Shown: piece after piece, positions 13,201 through 25,570 of the stretch
Layout of the letters: each line of letters starts with the position of its first letter
How positions within the stretch are numbered: the first letter of the stretch is position 1
Made by a program: the position numbers and the translations under genes
Notes under the pieces: generated by a model
What the model saw: only the letters and a program-made list of their open reading frames with translations
The model's database searches: none
Told to the model about the DNA's origin: nothing
Source: Siderastrea siderea
Taxonomy: Eukaryota > Cnidaria > Anthozoa > Scleractinia > Rhizangiidae
Length of the DNA stretch: 64,000 nucleotides
Direction of reading: 5' to 3'
Assembly (NCBI GenBank): GCA_964030785.1
Contig: OZ034969.1
Location: 1,112,201 to 1,176,200, forward strand

Positions 13201-16027
13201 GGTTGTAAAATTATAAAAGGAACTTTTAACATCAGCATTTAAGAGCCGTTGTCAGTAACTTTCGAGAATCCGGCGACAGAGCCGAAAATTCGAATTTCTT
13301 TTTATTTGCCCAAAAGAACCCTTTTGGTAAACTATTTTCAAAAATAATATTAAAAAGTTCCAGCGAGTTTTTATTTTGGCAAAAAAACGGAAAGTTCGAA
13401 ATTGGCCTAAACGGGCCTTCGGACCCGATGTAAATTATGCAAATTAGTACATTTTCAAAACGCTCGTACAAGACAACGAAAACTTGCCTGGAATTAATCT
13501 TTTCACAGTTTGTTAGACATCTCTTGAACTTGCTTTCAAAGTAAACTTTACGTCGATCTAAACGTTCTTTCCTTGATATCCAGGCGCGTAAAGAGTACAG
13601 TATTTTCTCTTCCGTTGATACACTGAATTTTACCAATTTTTAGAAGACCATATCATCGGGGGTATACGAATATCTAGGTCATAAAAGGACTCTCTGGAAT
13701 CGGAAATGCTTGTTGTTTATCATATTAAAATATTTAGTTTGGCCCGGGAAAAGCGAGAGCGTGAGGTGAAAATATGTGGAGTGCACTTTGGCAGTTTTCG
13801 CCATGTCTTTACTGTACTCCTATTTCAAGTCACATATGCTTTTCAGACACAACGGTCGACGTTTCTGGTCTGTACCATACTGCTTTTATACTGAAAGTAA
13901 GCTAAAGCATTTCCTTATCTTAAATCTAGTTACAAAGCGATGTTCTGACTTTATTTTACGCGAGTTTCACATAATACAACAATTAGACGATGAAAGATCC
14001 CTGTCGACATTGTGATGTTTTGATACACGATGTTACCCCGTCGCACGAATATTTCACTTTTCAGACTTTTCCAAACTAACTATCGTTACTTTAGGGCAGA
14101 TATTAAAATTTTAAATGTTTAAGTACGTGAATTCGAGTAAAAAGAAACCTTGAATAAATATGCCATTAAGTCACTTTACGATAAAGGAATTCGGTGGGCA
14201 TAGATGCTATCAGAAATCTCCTTATGCAAATGAAAACGCGTCTGCGCGATATTTTTGTGTTGCTTTATAAGACTAAAACGCTGGCGCGTAAATAGCCTGT
14301 TTTTGCAGTCCACCTGCTAAAATACATTTGCCAGTGAAGCTTATTAGCTTTGATATTTGTTTGTTAAGATGTTTTGAAAATATAATGGAGTCAGGCCATT
14401 CATACTGACTCATTCCGCGATCAGAACAGATAACTCTATAACCAGACTTAAAAAATCATTCCACTGCTAAGATGTACGGTGATTTACTTACTTGTAATGT
14501 TTGAATGAGTTTCTGTTCCCTCACAAGGCAATCCTTAGCTGAAATTTCGTACAATGGGCACGTCGGACAAAAATGATCAATGCCGGCCAAAAGCGAGTTG
14601 CATGTTGCGTGACAATTGAAATGTGATACAGTAGCGCGGGGGAGAAATGACCAGGAAATGACTGTCAATATTTGCGTTTCTTATGACAGCTTTTCTTTCT
14701 TTCGTTCGTTCCTTCTTTAATTAAAAAAAAAAAAAAACGTTTCAAGTTATAAACGATGAATTAAAACACAATAGTGTCATATTCTATTCATGATGTGAAG
14801 TCCAAAAAACTCTATCCTGTGTGAATTTTGGGGATGCTTTTTATGGGGCCAGTAATTCAGGCCATTTATTTATTCATTTATTTTATTTTTAAATTTTTAT
14901 GTAACTTTTCTGTTAACGGTCCTGTAACGTATTTACTCGTTTTACTCTTGTAGTCCCTGAAGAAGGCTTGTCTTGCAAACCGAAACATCGTGCAAATTGT
15001 TGTTACATACATTTTTTTACTTTACGTATTTCGTCTTCTGTGTCTTTCTTTAAATGCCGTAAGGATCATTCGTTTCGTATATTTTTTTAGGGGAAGGGGA
15101 TCCTGGCACGCGAGCGTGGAGGGAGCGAGAACGCGACAAGATGGCGGGAAGGATTATCCCTCCTCTCCCGGTCTCCCCAAGTCGCTGTATCAAACGATAA
15201 ACAAGCTAACGCCCTCAAATAAACCGGCGTTTCCCAACGATATATAGCCTGCATAGCAGTCGTTTCTGTTTCCTTTTAGCCAAGCAAAAGAAGTGTGAGG
15301 CAAGCGGGATACGCGAGAGGGCATGGGGCGAAAAAGAGTAAGAGTGAGGAAACGCCGGTTTAGTTGAGGGCGGTAGTTTGTTTATCGTTTGATACAGAGA
15401 CCTGGGGAGAGGCGGGAAAATCCTTCCCGCTATCTTGTCGCGTTTGCATTCGCTCCCTTTGGCTCTCGCGCGCCATGATCTCCCTCCCCCCCCCTCCCCC
15501 TCCTCCTGTTTCTAGAGCTTTCCTAGTAGCCGTTCCTCTTTATGTGGAAAACTTTTAACTAATGTACACGTTCGCTCTACTTCTTTTCCAAAACTATTAA
15601 CCTCATCCGGACCAATTTCTAATGACTTCAGGTGTGGGTGAACGTCCTTATTGTAATCTCTAAGCGCAACACATTGCAAATCATGTGGATCTCTTGACCT
15701 TGCTCCGCACAGCGAAGTGAGGCGAAATAAGGACGAAAGACTGCAAGTTGCCATAAGATTGTGAATTTACATAATAGCTCTCCGAACAAAATGTTACTTC
15801 CAAAAGGTATTGCAGTTTCGAAACTGCTGTGTTTTGTTGATTTTCCGATTAGTTCGTTCAGTTTGACTGACTAGACTTTATTTAAACACCGGACCTTCTG
15901 AATTACTGGCCCCATAAAAAGCATCCCCAAAATTCGCGCAGGATAGAGTTTTTTGGACTTCGCATCATAAATAGATAATGAAACTATCGTGTTTCTTGTT
16001 TTAATTCATCGAGCATAACCTGAAAGG

Positions 16028-16095
<68 letters not shown>

Positions 16096-19000
16096 AGAAG
16101 GAACGAATGAAAGAAAGAAAAGCTGTCATAAGAAACGCAAATATTGACAGTCATTTCCTGGTCATTTCCCCCCCGCACTACTGTATCACATTTCAATTGT
16201 CACGCAACATGCAACTCGCTTTTGGCCGGCATTGATCATTTTTGTCCGACGTGCCCATTGTACGAAATTTCAGCTAAGGATTGCTTTGTGAGGGAACAGA
16301 AACTCATTCAAACATTACAAGTAAGTAAATCACCGTACATCTTAACAATGGAATGATTTTTTTAAGTCTGGCTGTAGAGTTATCTGTTCTAATCGCGGAA
16401 TGAGTCAATGCGAATGGCCTGACTCCATAATATTTTCAAAAAATCTTAACAAACAAATATCAAAGCTAATAAGCTTCATTGGCAAATGTATTTTAGCAGG
16501 TGGACCGTAAAAACAGGCTATTTTACGCGCCAGTGGTTAAGTCTTATAAAGCAACACAAAAACATCGCGCAGACGCGTTTCATTTGCATAAGGAGATTTC
16601 CGATAGCATCTATGCCCACCGAATTCCTTTATCGTAAAGTGACTTAATGGCATATTTATTCAAGGTTTCTTTTTATTCGAATTCACGTACTTAAACATTT
16701 AAAATTTTAATATCTGCCCTAAAGTAACGATAGTTAGTTTGGAAAAGTCTGAAAAGTGAAATATTCGTGCGACGGGGTAACATCGTGTATCAAAACATCA
16801 CAATGTCGACAGGGATCTTTCATCGTCTAATTGTTGTATTATGTGAAACTCGCGTAAAATAAAGTCAAAACATCGCTTTGTAACTAGATTTAAGATAAGG
16901 AAATGCTTTAGCTTACTTTCAGTATAAAAGCAGTATGGTACAGACCAGAAACGTCGACCGTTGTGTCTGAAAAGCATATGTGACTTGAAATAGGAGTACA
17001 GTAAAGACATGGCGAAAACTGCCAAAGTGCACTCCACATATTTTCACCTCACGCTCTCGCTTTTCACGGGCCAAACTAAATATTTTAATATGATAAACAA
17101 CAAGCATTTCCGATTCCAAAGAGCCTTTTTATGACCTAGATATTCGTATACCCTCGATGATATGGTCTTCTAAAAATTGGTAAAATTCAGTGTATCAACG
17201 GAATAGAAAATACTGTACTCTTTACGCGCCTGGATATCAAGGAAAGAACGTTTAGATCGACGTAAAGTTTACTTTGAAAGCAAGTTCAAGAGATGTCTAA
17301 CAAACTGTGAAAAGATTAATTCCAGGCAAGTTTTCGTTGTCTTGTACGAGCGTTTTGAAAATGTACTAATTTGCATAATTTACATCGGGTCCGAAGGCCC
17401 GTTTAGGCCAATTTCGAGCTTTCCGTTTTTTTGCCAAAATAAAAACTCGCTGGAACTTTTTAATATTATTTTTGAAAATAGTTTACCAAAAGGGTTCTTT
17501 TGGGCAAATAAAAAGAAATTCGAATTTTCGGCTCTGTCGCCGGATTCTCGAAAGTTACTGACAACGGCTCTTAAGGACGTTCGCGCGAAAAACTTCTACG
17601 ATACAGATTTTTTCATACTTTGGCTACAGTCATATAATGAGTTACCTGTGTCAGAAATGGAAAAAAATTGGGGGGTCACCGACTTCGTTTTCGAAATAAA
17701 GCGCGTCAAAAACTACCCAATTTTGACAAATCGGCCCTCGTAACTCGACATGACCTCAGTGCTTGTCAGTTGATCAGTTTTTTTAATTGATTCGCAGTAA
17801 GCCCACTTTCTTAGTCAAATTTTACTTAAGTGGGTCTGTTAAGTAAATAATTTGAACCGGTGTCATCCTTTTAGTTAAACTCAACCTCTAAGACGGACTT
17901 TAACGAACACAGTGCAGCTTCAATAATAGTAGAATTCGATGATGCGAGGGCAGAAAAGTTGGGAAAAAATCAAACTTCTACAATACAGATTTTCTTTAAT
18001 TTTTCACAAAACGTAGATAATCGACAAAGAAAGTGATCTATCAAAAGAAGATATGGGGTCACCGAACGTTCAAGAGAGTTAAACCCGTGCAAAGATATTA
18101 AGTCCCCACTAGCGCTATATATCTCCACATTTCTTCAACAGCGCGCGCGCTCAATACATGACGTGGCATGACATCACGAAGTGAATTGCGTGCGCAGTAA
18201 GGATGCGCAGAAACAATTGGCGCGAACGTCCTTAAGACTATTCGTTGCACATTAATTCGTTTTAATAATATATTTTTTGGCTCATTTATTGTAATGTTTT
18301 TTCAACTTCCAAAAATTCTGGGGGCTCGATTCCCTCCCCCCCCCGCCCCTCCCCCTTCTACGGGCCTTGGTATTCTTGGTGCATGAAAGTAAGGGAACAA
18401 TTGCTTTCAAGCTTTTGATTCGTCTAGTGTTGTAACCACAAACTCCGACAACAAGAAAATGGAACCAACAACAACCGTCTTCTGTGTAACAAAGCAATCC
18501 CTGTATGTAAATGTGTATGATTTGTGGGGAAAAAAAGTCCGAGGTTTTCCCTCTAAGCCAAAACAATAAGCACAAACTTGTTAGTCACATCGTAATTTCC
18601 CTGATAAAAACGATTTTAATGTTCTGGACTCGACGTTTTGACGAGGTTTTTACCTTAAGCTAGTACACGTACCCTTTTTAGCTAATTTTCGCGTTCGAAC
18701 ATTGTTATTTGTATGCCTACAACTCACGCCGAGGGGTGACTACTTTTTCTGCATTCTGGCACGGGAGGTCGAGGTGCCTAAATGTAGCACTAATTTTGTT
18801 TCGTATTTTTGGTCCATTACTAGTTCCTCCCATTTCTCGAAACCTGAGTCGTTTAAAAAGAATCAGAGCAGATTTTGCCCTTCCCCTACCCCCTAGTAAA
18901 ATGTCCATTCCGATGATTTGCATTGCGTGACGCGGCTCCAGATAGAACTCTGGCCACGTTAGCGGCGACATGTAGTGATAAAAACCTTTTTGCGTACTGC

Positions 19001-22000
19001 CAACTAAGCAACACTGACCAGCAACTGAACCGTTGAGTAAGATGTCACAGTGAAGAAAGATGTCGAACGTTTTGCAAGAAAGGTTGTTTTTGAGCTGTTC
19101 GACCGTTTACAATACACTGACCCAGTTGGCGGTGTTCATTGGACGTCATCAACAGGATCAAAATACGTCGAATGGCAAGAGAATCACTCGGAAAGGGCCT
19201 CTGGACCTGTCCTCTACAGCAAATGAGGTAAGAGTATTTCGAACTGTTTTTCTGTTTGACGTTTTCGATCTCATACGGGTCGAAACACATTAAAATATGT
19301 GCGTGACTTGCGAATGGAATGTTGCCAAGAAGGGTCAAATAACCTGCATTTTAACGAGCTTTGAAAAGCTCTCGCGTCGCTCTCCATCATTTGCCCACAG
19401 ACATTTTTGCAGCAATCCTGAGAACATCTTTTCTTAATTCAACAGCCAGAAGTTGAATCGATTTGAAGGTTTAGCACATGGTGAAAAATAATTTAATTCA
19501 CGAAGTACTTTTGCTGATGAGAAATGTATACTTTCAAAATTAAATTATTCCAAACACAAAGAACAACGCAGTTTCTACCAAAATCATTTTTGAAACTCTT
19601 GAGAGATTGCAAAAGTAAAATTGAGTGTTTAAAAGACGACAGAGGGATTTGTTTTTGCACGCGAACGCCTCAAATTGATGTCATAATTTACTGCTTCAAC
19701 TGGCGATTTTAACGGAAGTTCGTTATTTGCATTTTTCTTTGAAATAAAAGAATATTTTGCCAAAAAAAATATCCAGTGATTTTAGTTATATCCTAACCTA
19801 TCTAACATTAAAATATGAAAGAAATCGAGTTTTCCACCCTTGCCGCGGAATTTTGATTTTGTCTGATTTTTAAAGACAGGTGTTCTTAAATGTTATCATT
19901 CAACGCGTGTTATTTCTCTTGTTAGAAAAAACATCGAGGCGTTAACAAAACCCGGAACATGGAACATTCCGGAACATCCCGGAACATCGCGGAACAGGGC
20001 AAATTATCAGAAAATAAATGAAAAAAAAAAGTAATTAAAAAATCTGATCGTCGATAAAAGATAATAAATAAAATAAAATATAATAAAATAAAATAAAATA
20101 AAATAAAATAAAATAAACGATATAGAATAAATGGATAAATAAATATATCTGTGACTAAATGAACGAATATACTAACTCTGGCTAAATGCACCTCATTTCT
20201 TGAATTCAAAAATATCTCGGATAACATTGAGGCTTTATTTTGGGTATCGAGAGAAGGTTTACTTGATATGAGAAAATTAAAGCATTTTCTCAGTCACACA
20301 TGCAGTAGTCTCCTTTGGCGTTGCATGACGACACTAAGAACGGCTGCATAGGAGACTACGCATGCAGTCACGCAGTTCCACTTTCCTGGCACGCTTTTGA
20401 TTTGGGTGATGTAGCAGCTCTCGCAAGGTCTCACATGAATGGCTCGCTACCCTTCAAGAAAACAATAGAACAAACAATATGAACAATACCCCTAGCCCCA
20501 AACACAATAGCAGCTGCTACACTAGAGGACCACTAGAATTACAAGCTTACGAGAGCTGCTACACTACTGTTTGATTTTCCTGGTCTCATGTTTATTCGGT
20601 TGTTTAAGGACGTTTTGTGTTTAAGTTGATTTCCAAAGTAAAAGTGTGCAGAGATGAATGAACCTAAATTATACTAACCAAAAAAAAAGGAGTCCACCCT
20701 ACATTAAATATCTTTTGTCAAACCAGCTGCTAATTATTCTCTTTGTTCGTCTACATAATCTCTTCTGTTCGTTCCAAAAGTCAGCTGTTCTACACTTGGG
20801 GATCGCACCTTCTAAGATAACAAATTTCCCTCCCTTTCTTACGCTACAACTGAAAAAAGGCACCGCTTTAAGGTTTGTGTTTCAAACTGAAATATCCGAC
20901 GCAAAAATTATATCAGTTTTTTAGTTTATTTACTATTTTTATATATTCGTGCCTTTGTCTTTTCTCCGCCGTAATGATGAGTTAATTTGAGGTAGTTTTA
21001 CTTTTGTTCAGTTTTTCTGCAAATCCGGCAGATCTTTGTCACAGATCTGGTAACTCTCACTGGTTACTATGTGGCTTAACCCATTTTTTTTAATTCCTGG
21101 GGAGGCCAAGCATAAGGCAAGAAACCAACACGGTAGAAAATCACATGATAAAATTGGCGGGAAAGTACTACTGTTACACCTTATTTTAAATTTTGTTTGT
21201 TTCTTTGTTTGTTCGTTTGTTTTTTGGTTGTTTCTTTAATCGCTTTCTCTTGAAATCTTTCTTTCTCTTTTTCTTTACATTTATTTTGTGATAATTTGCC
21301 TTGTTCCGGGATGTTCCGGAATGTTCCGAAATGTTCCGGGGTGTTCCGGAATGTTCCATGTTCCGGGTTTTGTTGACGCCCAAAACATCGCGACGCTTTT
21401 CTAATAATTAGTGATTGGAATTAATTCGATGTATCGACGGAACGAAATGTTTTGAAATTCGAGAATTGTAATAGTGTTGTTAGACGGGCAGAGGCCTTTG
21501 AGATCTGGGCACCGCCTTTAGTTTTTGCAAAGGTTTTTCACATTAAGATACGCACTAAATTTTTGCGGAAGTTTTATTTTGCGGATTGGCGATTTTTTGT
21601 GTTTTGCAGGAACTAATTTTTGCGATTGGAAAAGGCTGGTTTTTCTTGCTGGGAATAAATTCTTGCGATTTTCTGGAAGTCGCGTTCAAATGGAACTGAT
21701 AACTTTTTCGTTGTTTATTTGAGTACATGCAATCAAAATACAGATAAAACAAAATGCGAATGTAAAACAGATGAATCAATGTCTCTCTATTACAATGGAC
21801 CGACAATAACGAGTTATCCAGGGCATTTTCTCCTTTAAACCAACATTTTTCTTCATCTTCAGGACGAGTACCTTCAGACGATCCTTTAACTCTTGTAAAA
21901 CTTTTCAGTTAGCAGCTATCGTAAATACTTGTCCTGTACCGCTGACTGCAATTTCATTGTTTTGGGATTCTTAACCATGTTATGTTTCATTTGCGATATT

Positions 22001-23379
22001 TGTTTCAGTTGTTTGAGTGGCACGCCTGTAAATTAGTTGTAAATTGGCAGTACCGAGGATAGTAAGAGGGCTGACCACTATAATCCTCAATTTATCATTT
22101 ATTATTATTATTATTTATTATTTACTTCTGAATGTTCTGTTTGTAATTTCATCGTTTTGCTTCTGGACAAAAGAAACGTTAAGTAAACGGAGGCAATTTT
22201 GATTGCTTATTTCAATTTCTACAGTGGAAAAAAAATTTCGGCCGAATTAAAATTTGCGGTAACTTTATTTTGCAGGAACTTTTTTGCAGATCACGAAAAA
22301 ACCCGCAAAAATCGCAAAACTTAGAACCCTAAAAAATTAGTTGCCACAAGTGTAATCAAGGTCATGATGTTTTGTGGCTCTTGAAGACTCGGTTGTACGT
22401 GGACTGGAAATTGGAGGGCTCAAAGCAACGAAACAATTCTCCAGGACAGAATGTAGTATTTTCTACAAAGAGAAGGCTTATCGGAATGTCGCATGCCGAA
22501 AGTAACTGAAAGATAAGGCAAACATTTCGGGCCTTTTCTGGATACAAGACAGACAAGAGGACAATAGCAGTAAATAACGCTTGTAATTTTGAATTCATTC
22601 TGTTGTAATCGTGTAATTGAAACGCCTGTCATTGTTATCAAACAGAATGTGCCAATTTATGCAATGGAAATCTAGTTCATATGAAAGGGGAACAAAAACG
22701 CTAGAATCTACAAAGGGTTTAAATTTTCTCGAATCAAAACATTTAGCAGGGAAAACAAACTTAGACTTGAACAAGAGGGAAAAGATTTGTGTTTCAAGAG
22801 AAATCTTAAACCCGTGCGTTTAGCTGGAGATCACCTTTCGACAAGTAGACACGCAAATATACAGGTATCGAAATTTTATGAAACGCATAGTATCTAAAGT
22901 TGCTTTGCAAATACTGGAAAGGGGGTTGTAGGAGAATTCAAAAGATTCAATTTTACAACTTCGGTTTTGCGATATGTGTCTTTTGCAATTAAGAAAACAG
23001 GTGATCGCGCAACATTTATTTAAAATGCTATATAGGGGAAAGTGTTAAGTGTTGAAGATGTAGTTCACAAGCCTAGTGGCTCACAACACGGGTTTTCCTG
23101 TTGTAGAAACAAACTGAATTCCAAGAAAAATAGCAAATTACATACCCTTACTTTGATTTGTGCTAGTTTATTGGCAGTCATGGAAAAGATGCACAAATTA
23201 ACTTAAGTTTAAAACAAGAAAAGCCCCAGGTGCATTATACCCCGCTGTTGTCCTCCCTCCCCTCAGGGTGCAAAATATATTACGGTCGCTCAATATACGA
23301 GCCCAAGCGGTGTAGCGGAAGTTTGCGACCAATATCTGTTTGGCCGCGCGAAAACCTGGAGTCTGGGGCAAGTGACCAG

Positions 23380-23423
<44 letters not shown>

Positions 23424-24477
23424 TAATAATAATAAAATAACACGTAAAGAAAACAACAACAACAAAAAAAACCGGGTATTATTAGACCCCGTCTTGACAG
23501 CGGGGAAGTTAAAGCAATATAATTATGAAACTCCACTTACCTTTTCCCGTCGTTTTGTTTCCTTTCAAATACCGGATAACCGTTCTTATCTCTCGTAGCT
23601 CATTTTTTACGTCATGAAGCAGAATTTCGATCGTCGTATTTGGTCCTGTGTATTAGAGACGTTGTAGAGTTGATTAGACATGATTTCAAAAACGGTATCG
23701 TTAACAGGTCATACAAAATTTGAAGTTTCTGTAGACACTTATATTTCTACGTACTTTCACAAATCGTTTTATTTTCTTTTAAAGGTTTGATTTCCTCCTT
23801 CATCTTGGCCAGCACTATGTTCTTGTTGGCCTCTAGGGAAAAAATGACGTTATTAGTGATTTGGACTAGCATAATATTTCAAAAGTCAGCTGAATGAAAA
23901 TAAAGTCATGCAGACGATTTGGAAAAGTTGTAAACTGAATGAAATAGCTATGTATGAAAAGTGAATCCCATCATATCGAAGAGTTACCAAGTTACAAACG
24001 TCTGTCTGCAGTGTACCTGTTTGTTTAGTTCTGTTTGCTTTTAAAGATTCTATTTCCTCCTTTATCACCTGGGTTAGCTGATTTTGTACTTTGTGAAGCA
24101 GTGCTTCGATCGTCTTGTTGGGCCCTGCAAATATTTCAAATGTTAATAAATCAAAATTTGCGCAGTAAATTATAATAAATTAAAAGCTTAAGAAGTGCAG
24201 CTTAATCCATGGGTACGTAGTTTTACATACCATCATTGATATTGTTTTTGCTTTCTTTCATCTCGTTTAGCTCTTTTTTAACTTCATGAAGCAGTGTTTC
24301 GATCTTCTTGTTCGCTCCAGAGTAAAAATTGTTGTAATTGTACATGTTATGGCATTTGGGTTCCGCGGGAGGACGTACTCCAGAGTTGTTGCGGCTCGGA
24401 GTAGAGTTGGCAATAGTCAATGTAGCTACTAGAAGTAGCATGTGAATCAGAGTCAAGACAGAACGCGGGCTAGCCAT
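8769..24477 (-). CDS. Secreted fibrinogen-domain protein 1 (six exons)
   Basis: Spliced minus-strand gene. I read exons at 24231-24477, 24017-24124, 23755-23832, 23541-23645, 9823-10200 and 8769-9031; every junction has GT-AG and a consistent phase 1, giving about 392 residues. Exon 1 has a hydrophobic signal peptide (SVLTLIHMLLLVATLTIA) starting at ATG 24477; that start is chosen because the paralogue at 46677 begins at the same place. Exons 2-4 are repeated coiled-coil modules of the type GPNKTIEALLHKV...LK.N, each a multiple of three bases. The last two exons encode the fibrinogen C-terminal domain. Likely an extracellular ficolin/techylectin-like recognition protein assembling through the coils. 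The 13.3-kb intron between 10201 and 23540 is filled with transposable elements, whereas the corresponding intron of the paralogue is under 200 bp. Confidence 0.85.
9260..9291. repeat. Perfect short palindrome in intron
   Basis: CCTGACGGATGATTT followed by AA and its exact inverse complement. It can form a 15-bp hairpin; function unknown. Confidence 0.7.
15106..15482. repeat. GC-rich inverted pair at the centre of element C
   Basis: About 130-bp arms, 15106-15234 and 15348-15482, are inverted copies sharing words such as GTTTATCGTTTGATACAG and AACGCCGGTTTA. They are markedly richer in G and C than their surroundings and include ACAAGATGGCGGGAAGGA. Probably a separate small foldback element inserted in the loop of C. 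Confidence 0.65.
16029..16094. repeat. (TTA)n microsatellite
   Basis: A nearly uninterrupted run of ATT triplets within the right arm of element C. The left arm has a poly-A tract at the corresponding place (14724-14738). Confidence 0.9.
17571..18235. mobile_element. TTAA-flanked MITE
   Basis: Begins TTAAGGACGTTCGCGC at 17571 and ends with the exact inverse, GCGCGAACGTCCTTAA, at 18235. TTAA at each end fits a piggyBac-like or Kolobok-like target. It sits immediately at the right TTAA of element C, so it seems to have used the same TTAA as its target. No gene was seen inside; a short GCGCGCGCGC run lies near 18141. Confidence 0.75.
18236..18875. other. Interior of element B, no gene
   Basis: Contains a C-rich run near 18337-18355 and T-rich tracts. 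No domain or RNA gene was recognised. Confidence 0.4.
19937..21381. mobile_element. Inverted-repeat element with 9-bp target duplication
   Basis: AAAACATCG occurs at 19928-19936 and again at 21382-21390, directly flanking inverted ends GGCGTTAACAAAACCCGGAA and GTTTTGTTGACGCC. The inner parts of the inverted repeats are built of repeated GGAACATCCC/GGAATGTTCC-type words (about 70 bp per end). A 9-bp duplication fits Mutator-like or hAT-like transposons. The interior has a TAAAA-type microsatellite near 20070-20115 and a copy of the repeat at 981-1125. No transposase is seen, so it is non-autonomous. Confidence 0.7.
20409..20565. repeat. Short dispersed inverted-end repeat, copy 2
   Basis: Diverged copy of the repeat at 981-1125: GTAGCAGCTCTCGCAAGG left end, CTTACGAGAGCTGCTAC right end, with CCCCTAGCCCC and ACACAATAG in the core. 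It lies within the element at 19937-21381. Confidence 0.55.
21391..22361. other. Intronic repeat-like sequence, no gene
   Basis: Words built on TTTTGCGATT and TTTTGCGG recur at 21540-21670 and in inverse form (CGCAAAAATCGCAAAA) at 22240-22330, suggesting the ends of a diverged MITE. No coding domain was recognised. Confidence 0.35.
22362..22598 (-). CDS. Possible small secreted cysteine-containing peptide
   Basis: A 78-codon frame with an ATG at 22598. The first 20 residues look like a signal peptide (LQALFTAIVLLSVL), and four cysteines follow (positions near 27, 36, 51 and 58). It lies within the large intron of the fibrinogen-like gene on the same strand. No family was recognised and no promoter or splice evidence was seen; an overlapping frame is a shadow. 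It could be a chance frame in repeat-rich intron. Confidence 0.2.
   Translation of the reverse strand: MNSKLQALFTAIVLLSVLYPEKARNVCLIFQLLSACDIPISLLFVENTTFCPGELFRCFEPSNFQSTYNRVFKSHKTS
23391..23437. repeat. Poly-A and AAT simple repeat
   Basis: About 26 A residues followed by AAT triplets, in the last part of the large intron. Confidence 0.85.
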
Positions 24478-25570
24478 AATCAGCTTGTCTGACAAGAGCC
24501 AAACAGTTTCACTGCAACTGAAAGATGAAGAATGAATCACGTCAGTTTTATTGACAGGAATTTTCAATTTTTCTTGCTAATTATTTTTGGACAATTATGG
24601 ATTGAATGATTGTATTGATTGTATTTGGTTTGGATTGGTCTTAATTAAAAATAGATTTCATTTAGGCTAACCGAGCTCTCTAGTAGCTGGTATCCTTTGA
24701 AGTTTCCCTCAGGATAACAGAAGAATAGGCTAGGCTGGTCAGCGATGCGAAGCTAAAGGAACTACCCTTGGCGGCCAAAGTATTATAGCCGGCCGAAAAC
24801 AATGGTGTTCTCTGCAAATCTCATATCAGTAAGTGATTAACTAATTGCCTTAATGGTCCATTGATAAATAATATGTAAATATTGCCTTAAAAATGCTTTT
24901 CAAATAGCACTTAAACGAAAAATACACCTCCTTTTACGTATGTAGATGTATTTATGGAGAAAATACAAATGTTAAGTCATTGTTATAAGGAAAATGTGTG
25001 CAATTGAGGATTAACACCGAGTGATCTTGGAAAACTCTAACCAAATTGCAAGACATCTTGGAATAAATTGAAAAACATCAATTCGACTGGCGGGAGCGCC
25101 AAAAGTTAGATAGGTGTGTGGAACTTCATTAAAACATGGAACGTATCTATCTTTAACTCTTGATTTTGTATTAAACTGTTGAATTCTTGCGGTTGGTAAT
25201 TTACGGGCAACTTGTCACTGTATTCCTGATGGTGCGATGTATTTGATGATGCAGTGGTTTTGATGATCGCCAATTTGTCTAAACAGAGACAATGCAACCT
25301 ACACGTAAGTTTTGTCCTAATAATGAGTTAAAGCTTTGTGAGTCAAGTTTTCGATAAACTTCCCTGAAAGACAGTGAACCACTTTCCTCCCTGAGTACCG
25401 CGCTCAAGTTAGTAAGCCCATAGTAGAGCGATGGAAGGAAGGAAGAAATTATTTAGCGGGAGGGGAAATGTATCCATTACGGCATCTATCTAAGCTTCTG
25501 TAATCTGATTGGTCAATAACACTATAGCTGAAACGCCAGGGATGTTGTATTGTCGTATTAAACCCGAGCT
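24478..25570. other. Upstream region of fibrinogen-like gene 1
   Basis: Should include the promoter of the minus-strand fibrinogen-like gene. A GATTGTATTGATTGTATTTG-type direct repeat lies near 24610. No further gene was recognised before the TTAA element begins at 25571. Confidence 0.4.

Larger units (their letters stand above)
13239..17574. mobile_element. TTAA-flanked foldback element C nested in B
   Basis: Arms 13239 to about 14868 and about 15897-17574 are close inverted copies (about 1.6 kb each, few differences seen by eye). The ends read TTAAGAGCCGTTGTCAGTAA on both sides. The outer TTAAGAG and GTCAGTAA words match the termini of elements A and B, so C is a more distant family member. 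Duplicate frames such as those at 13776-14015 and 16798-17037 (opposite strands) are simply the two arms. The about 1-kb centre contains a GC-rich inverted pair (15106-15482). Confidence 0.8.
10582..19889. mobile_element. TTAA-flanked foldback element B, 9.3 kb, in intron
   Basis: Left arm 10582 to about 11600 and right arm about 18876-19889 are inverted copies of each other. The outer ends read TTAAGAGCGCTTGTCTGTAA and, inverted, TTAAGAACACCTGTCTTTAA. The arms share words with element A (GATTTCTTTCATATT near the ends), so it is the same family. Frames in one arm recur on the opposite strand of the other arm, as expected of an inverted repeat, and none resembles a transposase. The interior contains foldback element C (13239-17574) and a MITE (17571-18235). 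About 1.6 kb left of C (11600-13238) and 0.6 kb right of the MITE carry no recognised gene. Confidence 0.75.

Noticed and set aside
13232..17743. Pairs of similar frames on opposite strands
   Set aside because: They are the two arms of foldback element C read in opposite directions, not duplicated genes; no domain or transposase motif was seen.
19922..20227. Phe/Tyr/Ile-rich minus-strand frame
   Set aside because: Caused by the TAAAA simple repeat inside the 19937-21381 element.
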